From contig NZ_JAEHGE010000001.1 of NCBI RefSeq assembly GCF_016097415.1, forward strand, positions 831,001-895,000: a DNA stretch of 64,000 nucleotides, read 5' to 3'. The position numbers were made by a program, and so were the translations under genes. This document shows positions 55,185-64,000 of the stretch, piece after piece. The first letter of the stretch is position 1, and each line of letters starts with the position of its first letter. The notes below the pieces were generated by a model, which worked only from the letters and a program-made list of their open reading frames with translations, was not told the origin of the DNA and ran no database searches. The DNA is from a sulfur-oxidizing endosymbiont of Gigantopelta aegis (GTDB lineage: Bacteria > Pseudomonadota > Gammaproteobacteria > GRL18).

Positions 55185-56444
55185 ATGTCTAAGGTAACAA
55201 TTTACGATACGCCCATGCTAGATGAGTTGGAAAATGGCGAATGGCCTAGCTTTATTACAGCGTTTAAACGCTTAAGAGATGACCATCCAAGTGAGCGCAT
55301 TAATTCAATGGTTGGCGGACTATTAGGCCAACTGGAACATTCCTACGAAACTCGTATGGGTTGGTGGAAAGGTGGAACAGTTTCTGTCTTCGGTTATGGC
55401 GGTGGTATTATTCCTCGTTTCTCTGAAGTGGCTGAACATTTCCCTGAATCAAAAGAATTTCACACAGTCCGTGTACAGCCACCTGCGGGCAACTTCTATA
55501 CAGCTGACATCCTGAATCAATTAGCTGACGACTGGGAAGCTCACGGTTCTGGTCTGCAAACATTCCACGGTCAGACTGGTAACATCATGTTTATCGGTGC
55601 AACCACGGATGAAATGCAACCATTCTTTGACAAAGTGAACTCCTATGGTTGGGATTTAGGTGGTGCTGGACCTTGTGTTCGTACTGCAATGGCCTGTGTC
55701 GGTGCTGCTCGTTGTGAACATTCTTGTACTAACGAACACGGCATGATGCGTCACTTGGTTAACGAATTCCAAGATGACTTACACAGACCAGCTCTTCCAT
55801 ACAAATTTAAAGTAAAAGTCTCTGGTTGTCCTAACGACTGTACCAATGCCATTGAACGTGCTGATATGGCCGTGATTGGTATTTGGCGTGATGAGATGAA
55901 AGTTGACCAAACAGAAGTGAAAGCATTCGTTGCTGACAAAGGCCGTGACTACGTCATTGATAACGTTACTGACCGTTGCCCAACCAATGCCATTAAACTG
56001 GCAGATGATGACACCTTAGTCGTTAACAACAAAGAATGTGTCCGTTGTATGCATTGTATCAATGTTATGACCAAAGCCTTAGCGCCTGGTGATGACAAGG
56101 GTGTGACCATCCTAATCGGTGGTAAGCGTACACTGAAAATTGGTGACATGATGGGTACTGTTGTCGCACCTTTCTTGAAAGTAGACACCATGGAAGAAAT
56201 CGAATATCTGGTTGAACTGACTGGTGAAATGATTGATTTCTTCGCAGAAAATGCTTTAGAGCATGAACGTACCGGTGAAATGATTGAGCGTATCGGCCTG
56301 GTTAACTACCTTGAAGGTATCGGTCTTGACTTAGATCCCAACATGGTTAGCGAACCCCGTCAGTGTTCATACGTACGTATGGATGGCTGGGACGAAGAAG
56401 TTAAGAAGTGGTATGACAAAAAAGCTGAAGCGGCAACTGCTTAA
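55185..56444 (+). CDS. dsrA: Dissimilatory sulfite reductase alpha subunit
   Basis: The catalytic subunit of the sirohaem sulfite reductase. In sulfur oxidisers the reverse enzyme turns stored sulfur, delivered as persulfide, into sulfite. The 419-residue protein is full length. The sirohaem-[4Fe-4S] ligands are C171/C177 (CVGAARC) and C215/C219 (SGCPNDC). The ferredoxin-type cluster has C265, C285, C288 and C291 (DRCPTNAI and ECVRCMHC). It has its own promoter and strong terminator and no dsrB follows, which is abnormal because DsrA and DsrB form an alpha2-beta2 enzyme and are usually adjacent. Confidence 0.96.
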   Translation: MSKVTIYDTPMLDELENGEWPSFITAFKRLRDDHPSERINSMVGGLLGQLEHSYETRMGWWKGGTVSVFGYGGGIIPRFSEVAEHFPESKEFHTVRVQPPAGNFYTADILNQLADDWEAHGSGLQTFHGQTGNIMFIGATTDEMQPFFDKVNSYGWDLGGAGPCVRTAMACVGAARCEHSCTNEHGMMRHLVNEFQDDLHRPALPYKFKVKVSGCPNDCTNAIERADMAVIGIWRDEMKVDQTEVKAFVADKGRDYVIDNVTDRCPTNAIKLADDDTLVVNNKECVRCMHCINVMTKALAPGDDKGVTILIGGKRTLKIGDMMGTVVAPFLKVDTMEEIEYLVELTGEMIDFFAENALEHERTGEMIERIGLVNYLEGIGLDLDPNMVSEPRQCSYVRMDGWDEEVKKWYDKKAEAATA

Positions 56445-56467
56445 GTTTTTTCGTTAACATTGCGCTT

Positions 56468-56505
56468 AAAAAGCCACTTAGATGCAAATCTAAGTGGCTT
56501 TTTTT
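56468..56505 (+). terminator. Intrinsic terminator after dsrA
   Basis: The 15-bp stem AAAAAGCCACTTAGA / TCTAAGTGGCTTTTT has a six-nt loop and runs into a T-tract. It isolates dsrA from the next gene. Confidence 0.93.
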
Positions 56506-56568
56506 ATTTTAGATTTAAAAATGCTTTATACTCAAAGAAAATAAAAATTTCTTAATCGAGAGCATCTC

Positions 56569-56913
56569 ATGGCTACCAGTATTACTTTTCATAGTGAACA
56601 AGCAATAATCTATTTTTCAGAGCAAGAACAATACTTTGTTTTACAATTATTTTTTTATGATGTATCCCGACAGGCAATGATGGATAATCAAAATAAAATT
56701 AACTTATCCTTCGATCAATGTGAGCAAAATGGTGCGGTACTAAAAGATGGGATTAGCTTTGAAATGGAGTTAAATATTGAGTCTTGGGAGGATATTTCTG
56801 AACAAGAAGCGGTCTATCCTGAATTAGGCAATGACTTTATCTGTGGCTTGTCAAAACAAGATAAGCAATGGTTTAGTGAGCGATATCAGCAAGCTTGTGA
56901 GCGTTTAATTTGA
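56569..56913 (+). CDS. Hypothetical protein
   Basis: A 114-residue acidic protein (MATSITFHSEQAIIYFSEQEQYFVLQLFFYDV..., ending KQDKQWFSERYQQACERLI). It has no signal peptide or membrane helix, and ribosome site spacing is ordinary (GAGAGCATCTC). I do not recognise a family. It stands between the dsrA terminator and the convergent cupin gene. Confidence 0.6.
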   Translation: MATSITFHSEQAIIYFSEQEQYFVLQLFFYDVSRQAMMDNQNKINLSFDQCEQNGAVLKDGISFEMELNIESWEDISEQEAVYPELGNDFICGLSKQDKQWFSERYQQACERLI

Positions 56914-56968
56914 GAATAAATAATCGCTCTTAAGTAAATTGCTTCATAGACCCCCTGCTTTACGGCCA

Positions 56969-57340
56969 TTATTCTTCCTCCAAAGTATAATAATTTTTTT
57001 GTTCAAAGCGAGGCGTGCAGATACATAAAAATACCAATTCCGTTTGCCCGGTATTTTCAATTTTTTGTGCGACATCAGCAGGAATGCTAATACTATCCAG
57101 TGCAGATACCTCTTCAGGTGCTTCATGATTAATGAAAACTCGCCCCTGACCAGACAAAATAATATAACGCTCAATGGTGTTTTTTAAGGCGTGTAACTGC
57201 GTGCAAATTCCCGGCGCAACAGCAGCACGAGCAATAGAACATTGACTATCACCCGCATGGTTGAGCAATTCATTTATGGTGCAGCGCTCTGGTGTTGAAA
57301 ATTGCTTGTTGGGATCATAGGGGGTTAAATAGGTATTCAA
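56969..57340 (-). CDS. Cupin-domain protein
   Basis: A 123-residue single-domain cupin. The barrel motif is ICTQLHALKNTIERYIILSGQGRVFI, in which one of the usual histidines is kept (LHALKNTIERYIIL), and a second half VSALDSISIPADVAQKIENTG. The metal-ligand set is incomplete, so enzymatic activity is uncertain. It begins 11 bp after the DMT transporter gene, in the same operon. Confidence 0.82.
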   Translation of the reverse strand: MNTYLTPYDPNKQFSTPERCTINELLNHAGDSQCSIARAAVAPGICTQLHALKNTIERYIILSGQGRVFINHEAPEEVSALDSISIPADVAQKIENTGQTELVFLCICTPRFEQKNYYTLEEE

Positions 57341-57351
57341 AAAAATTCTCC

Positions 57352-58275
57352 TTAGCTAAAAAAATGCTTACGTAAAGGCTCATAGAACTGGTGAATAAGC
57401 AGTCCTGATAAAACACAGGCCGTGCCAATAAAAATAGCGCTGGTAATGGTCTCATGATTAAACCATTTGCCCAGTAACAATGCTGTAATAGGCGTTATTA
57501 AGGTTGCCAGTGCCACGGTCGAGGCTGATAGTCGAGATAAGACAAAATAATAACTGACAAAGCCAACGACCGATCCCATGATACCTAAGTAAACAATAGA
57601 CCAGAGTGTGCGTAGGGGTAATTGTTCGGGGAGTGGATCAGCAAATAATAGAAAACTCAGCAGGAACAAGGGCAGTGCAAACAGCAAGCCGCCAGTGGTC
57701 ACAATGAGTGCCGGTAATGGTATATTGAGACGTTTGATTCTAACGGCACTACCCGTGTGTAATATGACTGCAATCAATACTGCCAGCATGCCCATTATTG
57801 CTTCTTCACCCCGGCTGATGCGTTCGATAAATATAATGCCCAGTCCACAAATGCCCACACCGGCACCCCATAATTTATGCCAGCCAAAATGCTCGTTTAA
57901 AGACACATGATTACGCAGCAATAAGACAAAGCCCGTGGTAAAAATGGGTGACAGCCCAAATAGCACCGACACTAGTCCGGAGGGTATAAACTGAGCCCCC
58001 CAATAAACCATCATCATTGAGCCATAAATTGAAAAAGCTGAAGCAGTGTAAACACTACGCGCATTTTTATGCATGGGTATTTTTTTGTGCCATAACAGTG
58101 CCAAGAACAATGCTAGGATGGCACCAATAAGCATTCGAGCCGACACGCCGGTAATAAAATCCAGTCCTTGCGAACTCCATTTGATCGCCAGAGGTGTGGT
58201 TGACCAGATCACAATCATGGCCAAATAAGCCATAGTAACCAGCAGTGAATGATTTGTTTTAGTGGATAGTTTCAT
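57352..58275 (-). CDS. EamA/DMT-family transporter
   Basis: An inner-membrane transporter of 307 residues with ten predicted helices in two EamA repeats (MAYLAMIVIWSTTPLAIKWSS at the start; GFVSYYFVLSRLSASTVALATLITPITALLLGKW in the second). Substrates of such carriers are metabolites or amino acids and cannot be deduced. No ribosome site is evident before the ATG at 58275. An intrinsic terminator pointing into the gene lies only about 12-30 nt upstream. Confidence 0.88.
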   Translation of the reverse strand: MKLSTKTNHSLLVTMAYLAMIVIWSTTPLAIKWSSQGLDFITGVSARMLIGAILALFLALLWHKKIPMHKNARSVYTASAFSIYGSMMMVYWGAQFIPSGLVSVLFGLSPIFTTGFVLLLRNHVSLNEHFGWHKLWGAGVGICGLGIIFIERISRGEEAIMGMLAVLIAVILHTGSAVRIKRLNIPLPALIVTTGGLLFALPLFLLSFLLFADPLPEQLPLRTLWSIVYLGIMGSVVGFVSYYFVLSRLSASTVALATLITPITALLLGKWFNHETITSAIFIGTACVLSGLLIHQFYEPLRKHFFS

Positions 58276-58287
58276 CGTTTTGGAGCC

Positions 58288-58323
58288 AAAAAAAAGCCAT
58301 AGAATAATAATCTATGGCTTTTT
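58288..58323 (-). terminator. Terminator hairpin in the EamA leader
   Basis: The stem AGCCATAGA/TCTATGGCT has eight Ts after it on the minus strand, directly before the transporter start codon. Any promoter must lie upstream, so transcription has to read through it. The + strand T-tract is only five, so the minus orientation is favoured. Confidence 0.75.
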
Positions 58324-58367
58324 GAAAACGGGATATAAGTTATTCTTATATTGTTTCGTTTATCATG

Positions 58368-58496
58368 TTACTTTTTGTTAAAACAAGGTGTTATAAACAA
58401 GTAGAGTAAACAAGCGCACAGATTCATTGAGGTGCTATTAAAGATGCGAATAGCCGCGCTCATTCGTCGTAAAATATGTGCATGTAAAATATTCAT
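58368..58496 (-). CDS. Possible 42-residue peptide upstream of the EamA terminator
   Basis: MNILHAHILRRMSAAIRIFN... ends with the hydrophobic NLCACLLYLFITPCFNKK. It has an amphipathic and basic start and a short membrane-like tail, and ends 45 bp before the terminator hairpin. No good ribosome site is present, so it may not be translated; alternatives are a leader peptide or chance. Confidence 0.28.
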   Translation of the reverse strand: MNILHAHILRRMSAAIRIFNSTSMNLCACLLYLFITPCFNKK

Positions 58497-58652
58497 GGCA
58501 TTAGATTGCGTGAATAAGCTATTATTGTCAAGCAGAGTTTGATGAACAGATGCTGAAACTAAGCAACTTTGACATTTTATGAAAATTACCTATAGTTAAA
58601 GTGGCGTGTTATCAATGAAAAAAATAAAAATGATAAGGTATTACTGAAACGA

Positions 58653-60623
58653 GTGGCAAAGCAAATTGGTCGATTTAATCAGGTTAGGGAATTAGGCAAA
58701 GGGACGCAGGGTGTGGTTCATTTGGCAGTTGACCCTGTTCTGCAACGTAATGTGGCGATAAAATCTTTGCATTTCTCTGATATGAGAAAGGCTGAAGAAA
58801 CCAAGGCCATGCTCCTCAAAGAAGCTCGAACTATCAGTAAAATGGTTCACCCCAATATTGTGTCAATTTATGAAGCGGGTGAAGATCAACAACAAAATCC
58901 CTATTTGGTTTTTGAATATGTCAGTGGCCAATTGCTCACGGATGTCATGAAAAAAAAGGGCATGATGACCATTAAAAATGCCCTAGCTTTACTCAAGCCA
59001 GTGATTGAAGCAATCAGCCATGCTGACCAATTAAACATTATCCATTGTGATCTTAAGCCTGCCAATATTTTAATTAATGATGATAATATACCCAAGGTAA
59101 TGGACTTTGGTATTGCCCATGTTTTGTCCAAGCAGCAATCAAAAACCGATGGCTTTTTTGGTACACCGCGTTATATGCCACCCGAGTACATTCGTAAACA
59201 AACCATTTCTGCCAGCAATGATTCTTATGCTCTGGGTATTATTCTCTATGAAATGCTCACAGGCAAGTCTGCTTTTATAGGCAGTAATATCAAGCAAATT
59301 ATCGTTAAAGTATTAAATGACTCTCTTCCTCCTCCTTCAAAATTTAATACTGATGTTGATGCACAATTTGAAAGTATTGTGTTCAAAGCTATCGATAAAA
59401 AATTAGCCAATCGTTATCACAGTACGACCGAATTTAATGCGGCTATTGATGAATATTTGGCAAAGCAAAATTCAACAGTCAACCAGTCCAGTAAAAAGCA
59501 GGATGCAACCATAGAATTTTTGTTGCGTCGTATGAAACGTAAAAAAGATTTTCCAGCCTTATCGGAATCATTGTTTAAGATCAATAAAATTGTTGAAGAA
59601 GATAATACCGGATTTGATGTATTAGCAGGGGCAATTGTCGAAGACTTTGCCTTGACCAATAAAATATTAAAAATTGTCAATTCTGCTTATTATCGTCGTA
59701 GCGGTGGTGAGGTAAAAACCATTTCTCATGCGGTAATGATGTTGGGCTTTGATGCTATTCGTTCAATTGCAGTCAGTTTAATTTTAATTGATCACCTGCA
59801 TGATAAGTCACAGGCAAAGCAACTAAAAGACAGTGTCGTTTCATCTCTCTATAGTGGAGTGTTTGCTAAAAACTTGGCAGAAAAATCACAATTGGTCAAT
59901 AAAGAACAGGTATTCTTGAGTGGGATTTTTCATAATTTGGGTAAGTTATTAACAATTTTTTATTTTAATGAAGAATCATTGGAAATAGAAAAACTCATTG
60001 CAGAAGAAAAATTAGATGAGGAAAATGCCTCGACCCAAGTACTGGGTGTTCCCTATAGTCGCTTGGGGATGGCAATAGCAAAAGAGTGGGAACTTCCTCA
60101 TTACATCGTGAATACTATTAGCCCCTATAATACCAAAGTGAATAGTAAGCGTATGCAGTTAAACGATGAAGAAAAAATGCATGCGATTTGTAGTTTGTCT
60201 AATGAGTTGACCCATCTGATAGAAAATAGTGATGCTGCAGAAGACTGGCGTGAGAAAGCAGTTAAAATCTGGCGTCAATACACCCCACAATTACAACTAA
60301 AGGATAAGGATCTGGTTACTCTGGCTGATCAGGCTAAAGAAGATTTAATTGACTTAAACTCCATCTTGAACATCAGCATGTCAAAGTCCTCTATTATACA
60401 AGGCCTGGATAATGACAATGCAAGCGTAACAACTGCCGACAATGTAGAAAAAACCTTGGTGATTACGCCCACAAAAGGCTCAGAAAAACAGCATGAGCTA
60501 GAAAGTAAACCGCGTGCTATAGAAGAAATTCTAAAGGCTGGTATTGATAATATTGGCACGATGATAAAAGGTGACTATAGTTACAGTGGACCCCATTGTC
60601 AAGACAGCTTTCTCAAATATTAA
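58653..60623 (+). pseudogene. Ser/Thr protein kinase-HDOD fusion, 3' end cut by IS3
   Basis: A cytoplasmic signalling protein. The N-terminal Hanks-type kinase (about 6-265) has the glycine loop LGKGTQGVV, VAIK, HCDLKPANILI (catalytic Asp, with Cys in place of the usual Arg) and DFGIAH. An HDOD domain follows (about 290-500; TNKILKIVNSAYYRR, ISHAVMMLGFDAIRSIA, SGIFHNLGKLL). The last native codons are ...IKGDYSYS; from 60587 the frame runs through the IS3 end and stops after PHCQDSFLKY. Related proteins carry a GAF-like domain after this point, so a C-terminal domain is probably lost. GTG start at 58653. Confidence 0.85.
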
Positions 60624-60657
60624 GATATAATTCTGTTGGTTATTTATAGTATTAGTC

Positions 60658-60747
60658 TTATCCACATATCCACAGGTCTGCCAGTAGTCCAGAGACGCTT
60701 GCGATATATCTCAGGGCTACTGGCTTGGCCTGTGGATATGTGGACAA
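60658..60747. repeat. Palindromic element inside the IS3 end
   Basis: TTATCCACATATCCACAGG (60658-60676) and CCTGTGGATATGTGGACAA (60729-60747) are inverted copies with one mismatch; an inner GCCAGTAG/CTACTGGC pair and GAG/CTC continue the fold. It is about 90 bp and lies between the IS3 left end and orfB. Confidence 0.7.
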
Positions 60748-60779
60748 GGCGGTTGCCAGTAAAGTTGATTATCCTCTCA

Positions 60780-61665
60780 TCATGCTGCCCGTTTTAAGTC
60801 TGGAACAACTTCTTTCATCACGCCATAGATCTCTGCAGGCGTTTTTCCACCGTGTGTACTGTGTGGTCGTTCATGGTTGTAAAACTCAAAATATTCCTTT
60901 AATGAGCTCTTTAGCTCATCAATACTTTGGTAATCCTTGAGGTAAATTTCCTCATATTTTACACTTCGCCAGAGTCGTTCAATCATAATGTTATCCATTG
61001 CTCTGCCTTTGCCGTCCATGCTGATTTTTATATCATTGGCCTTTAGAACACCTGTAAATGCTCTGCTAGTATATTGAGCACCTTGATCCGTATTGAAGAT
61101 TTCTGGCTTTCCATATCGTCGCAGTGCTGTTTCCAGACTACTGATACAAAAGCTTTCTTCCATGCTGGTTGACACTTCCCAGGACAGCACAAAACGGCTA
61201 CTCCAGTCCATAACAGCACTTAGGTAGACAAATCCATGTGGCATCCGTAAATACGTGATATCTGTGCACCAAACCTGGTTATTCCTATTAATATCAATTC
61301 CTTTGAGCAAATATGGATAGAGGTTATTTACTTTGCAAGGCTTGCTGGTATTGGGTTTTGGTGCCACTGAAACCAATCCCATGATCCGCATAAGCCGTTG
61401 AACTTTTTACGATTAATTTTATAACATTTCAATCTTAATGCATTACGAATTTGACGACTGCCATAGAATGGATGTTTTATGTACAACTCATCAATCAAAT
61501 TCATTAATGTTAAATCTTTATTTTGCAGAGGCTTTTTAGGTTGATAGTAATAGCTTGAACGGTTCAGGCCGATAAGCTCACATTGTTTTTTGATGCTCAA
61601 CTGAGGGTGCTCTTTTTCTATGCAACACCGCTTTTCTGCTCTACTCAGTTGAACATCTTCAACTT
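60780..61665 (-). pseudogene. IS3 transposase orfB, frameshifted
   Basis: orfB is entered by a -1 shift at A AAA AAG (about 61660) near the end of orfA, giving VEDVQLSRAEKRCCIEKEHPQL and then SIKKQCELIGLNRSSYYY. A further one-base loss in the A-run near 61405 puts the integrase core in another frame. That core holds VWCTDITYLRMPHGFVYL (Asp), FNTDQGAQYTSRAF (Asp) and DNIMIERLWRSVKYEEIYL (Glu) and runs to 60780. The first shift is the normal IS3 mechanism; the second is a mutation. Confidence 0.87.
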
Positions 61666-61935
61666 TTTTGACAGCCAGTCAGCCTCTACTTTTAGTTGAC
61701 CTATTTGGCTGTACAGGTGTTCTTTTTCCTTTTCATGTTCAGCATCTTTATTCTCTAATTTTTTTGAAAAAGTATCGGCTGCACCATCAAGCATCTGCTT
61801 TTTCCAGCTATTGACCTGGGTGGTGTGCACTTCAAATTCTGACGCAATTTCTGCGACTGTTTTTTGACCTTTCAAAGCCTCAATGGCTACTTTTGCTTTA
61901 AATTTGTTGTTGAATGTTTTTCTTTTTGTGCTCAT
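61645..61935 (-). CDS. IS3 orfA (helix-turn-helix protein)
   Basis: A 96-residue DNA-binding subunit: KFKAKVAIEALKGQKTVAEIASEFEVHTTQVNSWKKQML helix-turn-helix, then a leucine-zipper-like tail (HLYSQIGQLKVEADWLSKKLK). The slippery AAAAAAG for production of the OrfAB fusion lies at its end. The gene itself is intact. Confidence 0.9.
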   Translation of the reverse strand: MSTKRKTFNNKFKAKVAIEALKGQKTVAEIASEFEVHTTQVNSWKKQMLDGAADTFSKKLENKDAEHEKEKEHLYSQIGQLKVEADWLSKKLKMFN

Positions 61936-62005
61936 TTTTTGTTCCCCGTTAGGTTAGCTCTTATATCTTAACCTATTGTCCAGTTTTCGGGGTCCACTAT
62001 AATTT

Positions 62006-63207
62006 GTTATCACGCAAACTCATTTTCAATCACCATCTTCAGCAGGTTTTCGATCATTTTATATCGGAAATAATCAGATCATTCAACCTGTAGGGATTGA
62101 TGATCTAAAAGCTTTAAAGCCATTTCCTGATGCAGCCAATAAAACAGCTATTTTTATTGCTAAAAAATGCAAAGGTAACACAATAAAATATCCTATACCC
62201 TATGCTATATGGGAAGCGGCTAAAGGAAATAAAAAAAGCAATCCCTGCTCACCTCACAAAACAAGAAGCTCTTGATTCAGTTGACATTGATAAGTGTGAG
62301 GCAACCCCTGTTACGGGAGGTGATTCACCATGGGCTATTACACCGAAGGTGGTTTTAAAGCATTTAAAAGATCACTGGTGCAAGCACTTGGGTTAACGGC
62401 AGAAAAGGAGTAACCACAGAATTAAATGGTATTTATTTTGTAAAAATTATTGATACAAATAAAAATAATAATTTGGTGCAAATTAAAACCTGCCCTGACT
62501 TTGGAAGAAATGAAAAAGTAAAACCAGCAAGAAAGTTTTGGATAGAACCTGATTTTCTATATCCTTTAGTTAAGGGGGCTGGAGATATACAGGAATGTTA
62601 TGTCTCAATCAAAAAAGATTTATATGTACTGGTGCCTAATAAGGGGATCACAAAACAGTTATTAGAAGATTGTGAAAATGACATGGAAGACAAACCAAAG
62701 TGTGAAGGATTTTTTAGCACCTATCAAGACCAGCTTATTTTAAGATCAACATATAGCAAACGAATGACAGAACACGCACCTTATTTCTGTATTTCAAATG
62801 TTGGCAGTTATACTTTCGCACCATTTAAAGTGGTATGGCCTGAACAGCCTGGCAATAAATCATTTAGAGCGGCAGTCATTACAAAAGGTAACGATCCTAT
62901 CAGTGGTCAAAAAGTTTTTGTTCCCGACCACAAATTGTTTTTTGTTGATTTTTATGATTCAGAGCCAGCCTATTATCTTTGTGGTTTACTAAACAGCTCT
63001 ACAGTACAAGCTTTTATTGATAGTCATAATATTTCAATTCAAGTGGGTAATGTGTTTAAACACATGAATTTACCAGAATTTGATGCAGATAATAAGAAAC
63101 ATAAAGAGTTATCAGCATTAAGTGAAGTAGCACATAATGAAGATAACAAAATCAAAAGACAAGCATTGTTAAAAACTATTTCTAAACTTGGAAATTCATT
63201 ACTTTGA
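62006..63207 (+). pseudogene. DNA methyltransferase / type IIG restriction enzyme, C-terminal remnant
   Basis: Only the C-terminal third of an Eco57I-like N6-adenine methyltransferase is left. It is cut at 5' by IS3 and has two frameshifts (near 62225 and 62390). The pieces read THFQSPSSAGFRSFYIGN, VGIDDLKALKPFPDAANKTAIFIAKK, then SVDIDKCEATPVTGGDSPWAIT, then GRKGVTTELNGIYFVKI, IEPDFLYPLVKGAGDIQECYV, YTFAPFKVVWPEQ and YYLCGLLNSSTVQAFI. This corresponds to the target-recognition and C-terminal region of the family. The catalytic N-terminus is missing, so no function remains. Confidence 0.78.
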
Positions 63208-63223
63208 GCAAATATGGGTGTTT

Positions 63224-64000
63224 TTATACAAAAATATCAACACCTTTGTTTATCGGCTTGATACTGGTGAGGGGGTTTCTCACTTCATGAACAATACCTG
63301 AAGTAAACTCACCGATAGCAGCCAAACGTCTTTGTTCAGCCATTTTCACCGTTTTACCGAAACTATGAGTCACCAAGTGGGCAATATTACTCAGTAATTC
63401 TACATGCTCCTCGTTATAGGCATTGGCTTCTCGGGAAGCAAAAATCAACATACCCGGCACTTGAGTTTCCTGGGTCAGGTGCAAAAAAATGGCACTCTTC
63501 ATGCCTTCTTTTGCCAGCAAATTAAGAAACACATAATGTTTATTGTTCTCAGCCAGTGTTTGCAAGTCGGATATTAGCAGTGGCTTATCACTATTAATGG
63601 CTTTTTCCAGCAGAGTGCCGGCAATGGCAAAGTGTGTGCGTGGCATTAGGTGTGGTTTACCATCAATATAAGCACCCTGCAATTCTAATAGGGTTGCATT
63701 GCCATTATGCAATAACACACTGGTCCAGTTTATGGGTAAGATAGAGGAAAATTCTTCAGCAATAAAGCCCAAAGTAGAATCGAGGTCATCTCCCTGTTGT
63801 ACCCGATGAATGAGTTGAAAAATAGAATGTAAACGCTGCGAAAGATGATTGAAGCTTGTTGCAATTGAAGCAATTTCATTATCACTGCTAACAACGACTT
63901 GATGACCAAAATCGCCTTTGGAGACACGCTTGAAACCTTCTACAGCACGATTTAATGGAATAATAACTTTTATATAAAAACCAATTAAAGTAATTAAGGC
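63224..64000 (-). CDS. Sensor histidine kinase (HAMP-GAF-HisKA), truncated at its 3' end
   Basis: The reading frame enters at the right edge and shows a membrane helix (ALITLIGFYIKVIIPL), a HAMP linker (NRAVEGFKRVSKGDFGHQVVVSSDNEIASIATSFNHLSQRL), a GAF domain and the H-box IGEFTSGIVHEVRNPLTSIK. Instead of the remaining dimerisation helix and ATPase domain it ends PINKGVDIFV-stop at 63224. The break directly abuts the methyltransferase remnant, so a rearrangement has removed the kinase's catalytic half. The 5' end is outside the window. Confidence 0.82.
   Translation of the reverse strand, partial: ALITLIGFYIKVIIPLNRAVEGFKRVSKGDFGHQVVVSSDNEIASIATSFNHLSQRLHSIFQLIHRVQQGDDLDSTLGFIAEEFSSILPINWTSVLLHNGNATLLELQGAYIDGKPHLMPRTHFAIAGTLLEKAINSDKPLLISDLQTLAENNKHYVFLNLLAKEGMKSAIFLHLTQETQVPGMLIFASREANAYNEEHVELLSNIAHLVTHSFGKTVKMAEQRRLAAIGEFTSGIVHEVRNPLTSIKPINKGVDIFV

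Larger units (their letters stand above)
60587..61996 (-). mobile_element. IS3-family insertion sequence
   Basis: A 1410-bp element with ends TGGACCCC...GGGGTCCA, orfA and frameshifted orfB. The left part contains an additional palindrome (60658-60747). No matching target duplication is found (left CAG, right CTA), which suggests a deletion or recombination at one side after insertion. Confidence 0.85.

Noticed and set aside
56445-58652. A dsrB gene or other dsr genes next to dsrA
   Set aside because: All frames on both strands were inspected; only a hypothetical protein, a cupin and a DMT transporter are present.

Overview
The window looks like chromosomal DNA of an AT-rich sulfur-oxidising gammaproteobacterium. 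Three things support this. There is a Gly/Asn/Tyr-rich sulfur-globule-type envelope protein (3912-4337), a full-length dissimilatory sulfite reductase alpha subunit (dsrA, 55185-56444), and gammaproteobacterial-style housekeeping genes (glyQS, hemB, aroE, trhP, ubiD, prlC, gor). A Thiotrichales-like or symbiotic sulfur bacterium would fit, but I cannot name the genus from sequence alone.

Layout. 1-11.3 kb: glyQS (minus strand), a small gene pair, a thiouridylase/TusA sulfur-transfer pair, the sulfur globule protein, then a nitrogen block of type III glutamine synthetase, a CDF metal transporter and ntrBC. The nitrogen block has two sigma54-type promoters and a pair of NtrC-type boxes. 11.3-17.1 kb: an MlaC-like protein, a decayed IS1595 copy, trhP, hemB and aroE. 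17.1-21.3 kb: a three-layer nest of mobile DNA (palindromic repeat, then ISL3, then IS21). 21.4-29.3 kb: an HD-GYP / hybrid kinase / periplasmic binding protein / kinase / response regulator locus whose binding-protein gene is split by an IS1595 copy with a clean 8-bp target duplication. 29.3-38.7 kb: ordinary metabolic and envelope genes.

38.7-41 kb holds what I consider the most interesting locus. A PAS-type sigma54 activator gene lies convergent to a roughly 117-nt non-coding unit. That unit has a -24/-12 promoter, a cluster of TTGTCATGACAA-type palindromes about 100 bp upstream of the promoter, and a strong intrinsic terminator. The same palindrome sits in front of the activator gene. This reads as a self-contained sigma54-activator/small-RNA circuit.

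41.5-55 kb is accessory DNA: toxin-antitoxin modules, integron-type attC palindromes that overlap gene stop codons, two broken copies of a RAYT/IS200-like transposase gene, IS1380, IS30, an ISL3-derived MITE and a direct repeat of about 290 bp. No integrase is visible, so the array looks orphaned. 55.2-64 kb: dsrA standing alone without dsrB, a DMT transporter/cupin pair behind a leader terminator, a Ser/Thr kinase-HDOD gene cut by an IS3 element, a decayed DNA methyltransferase/type IIG gene, and a sensor kinase that ends just after its H-box.

Taken together, the core genes describe a sulfur-storing cell with NtrBC/sigma54 nitrogen control and elaborate signalling. At least ten genes show frameshifts, nonsense codons or precise IS insertions, which indicates recent and heavy transposition.
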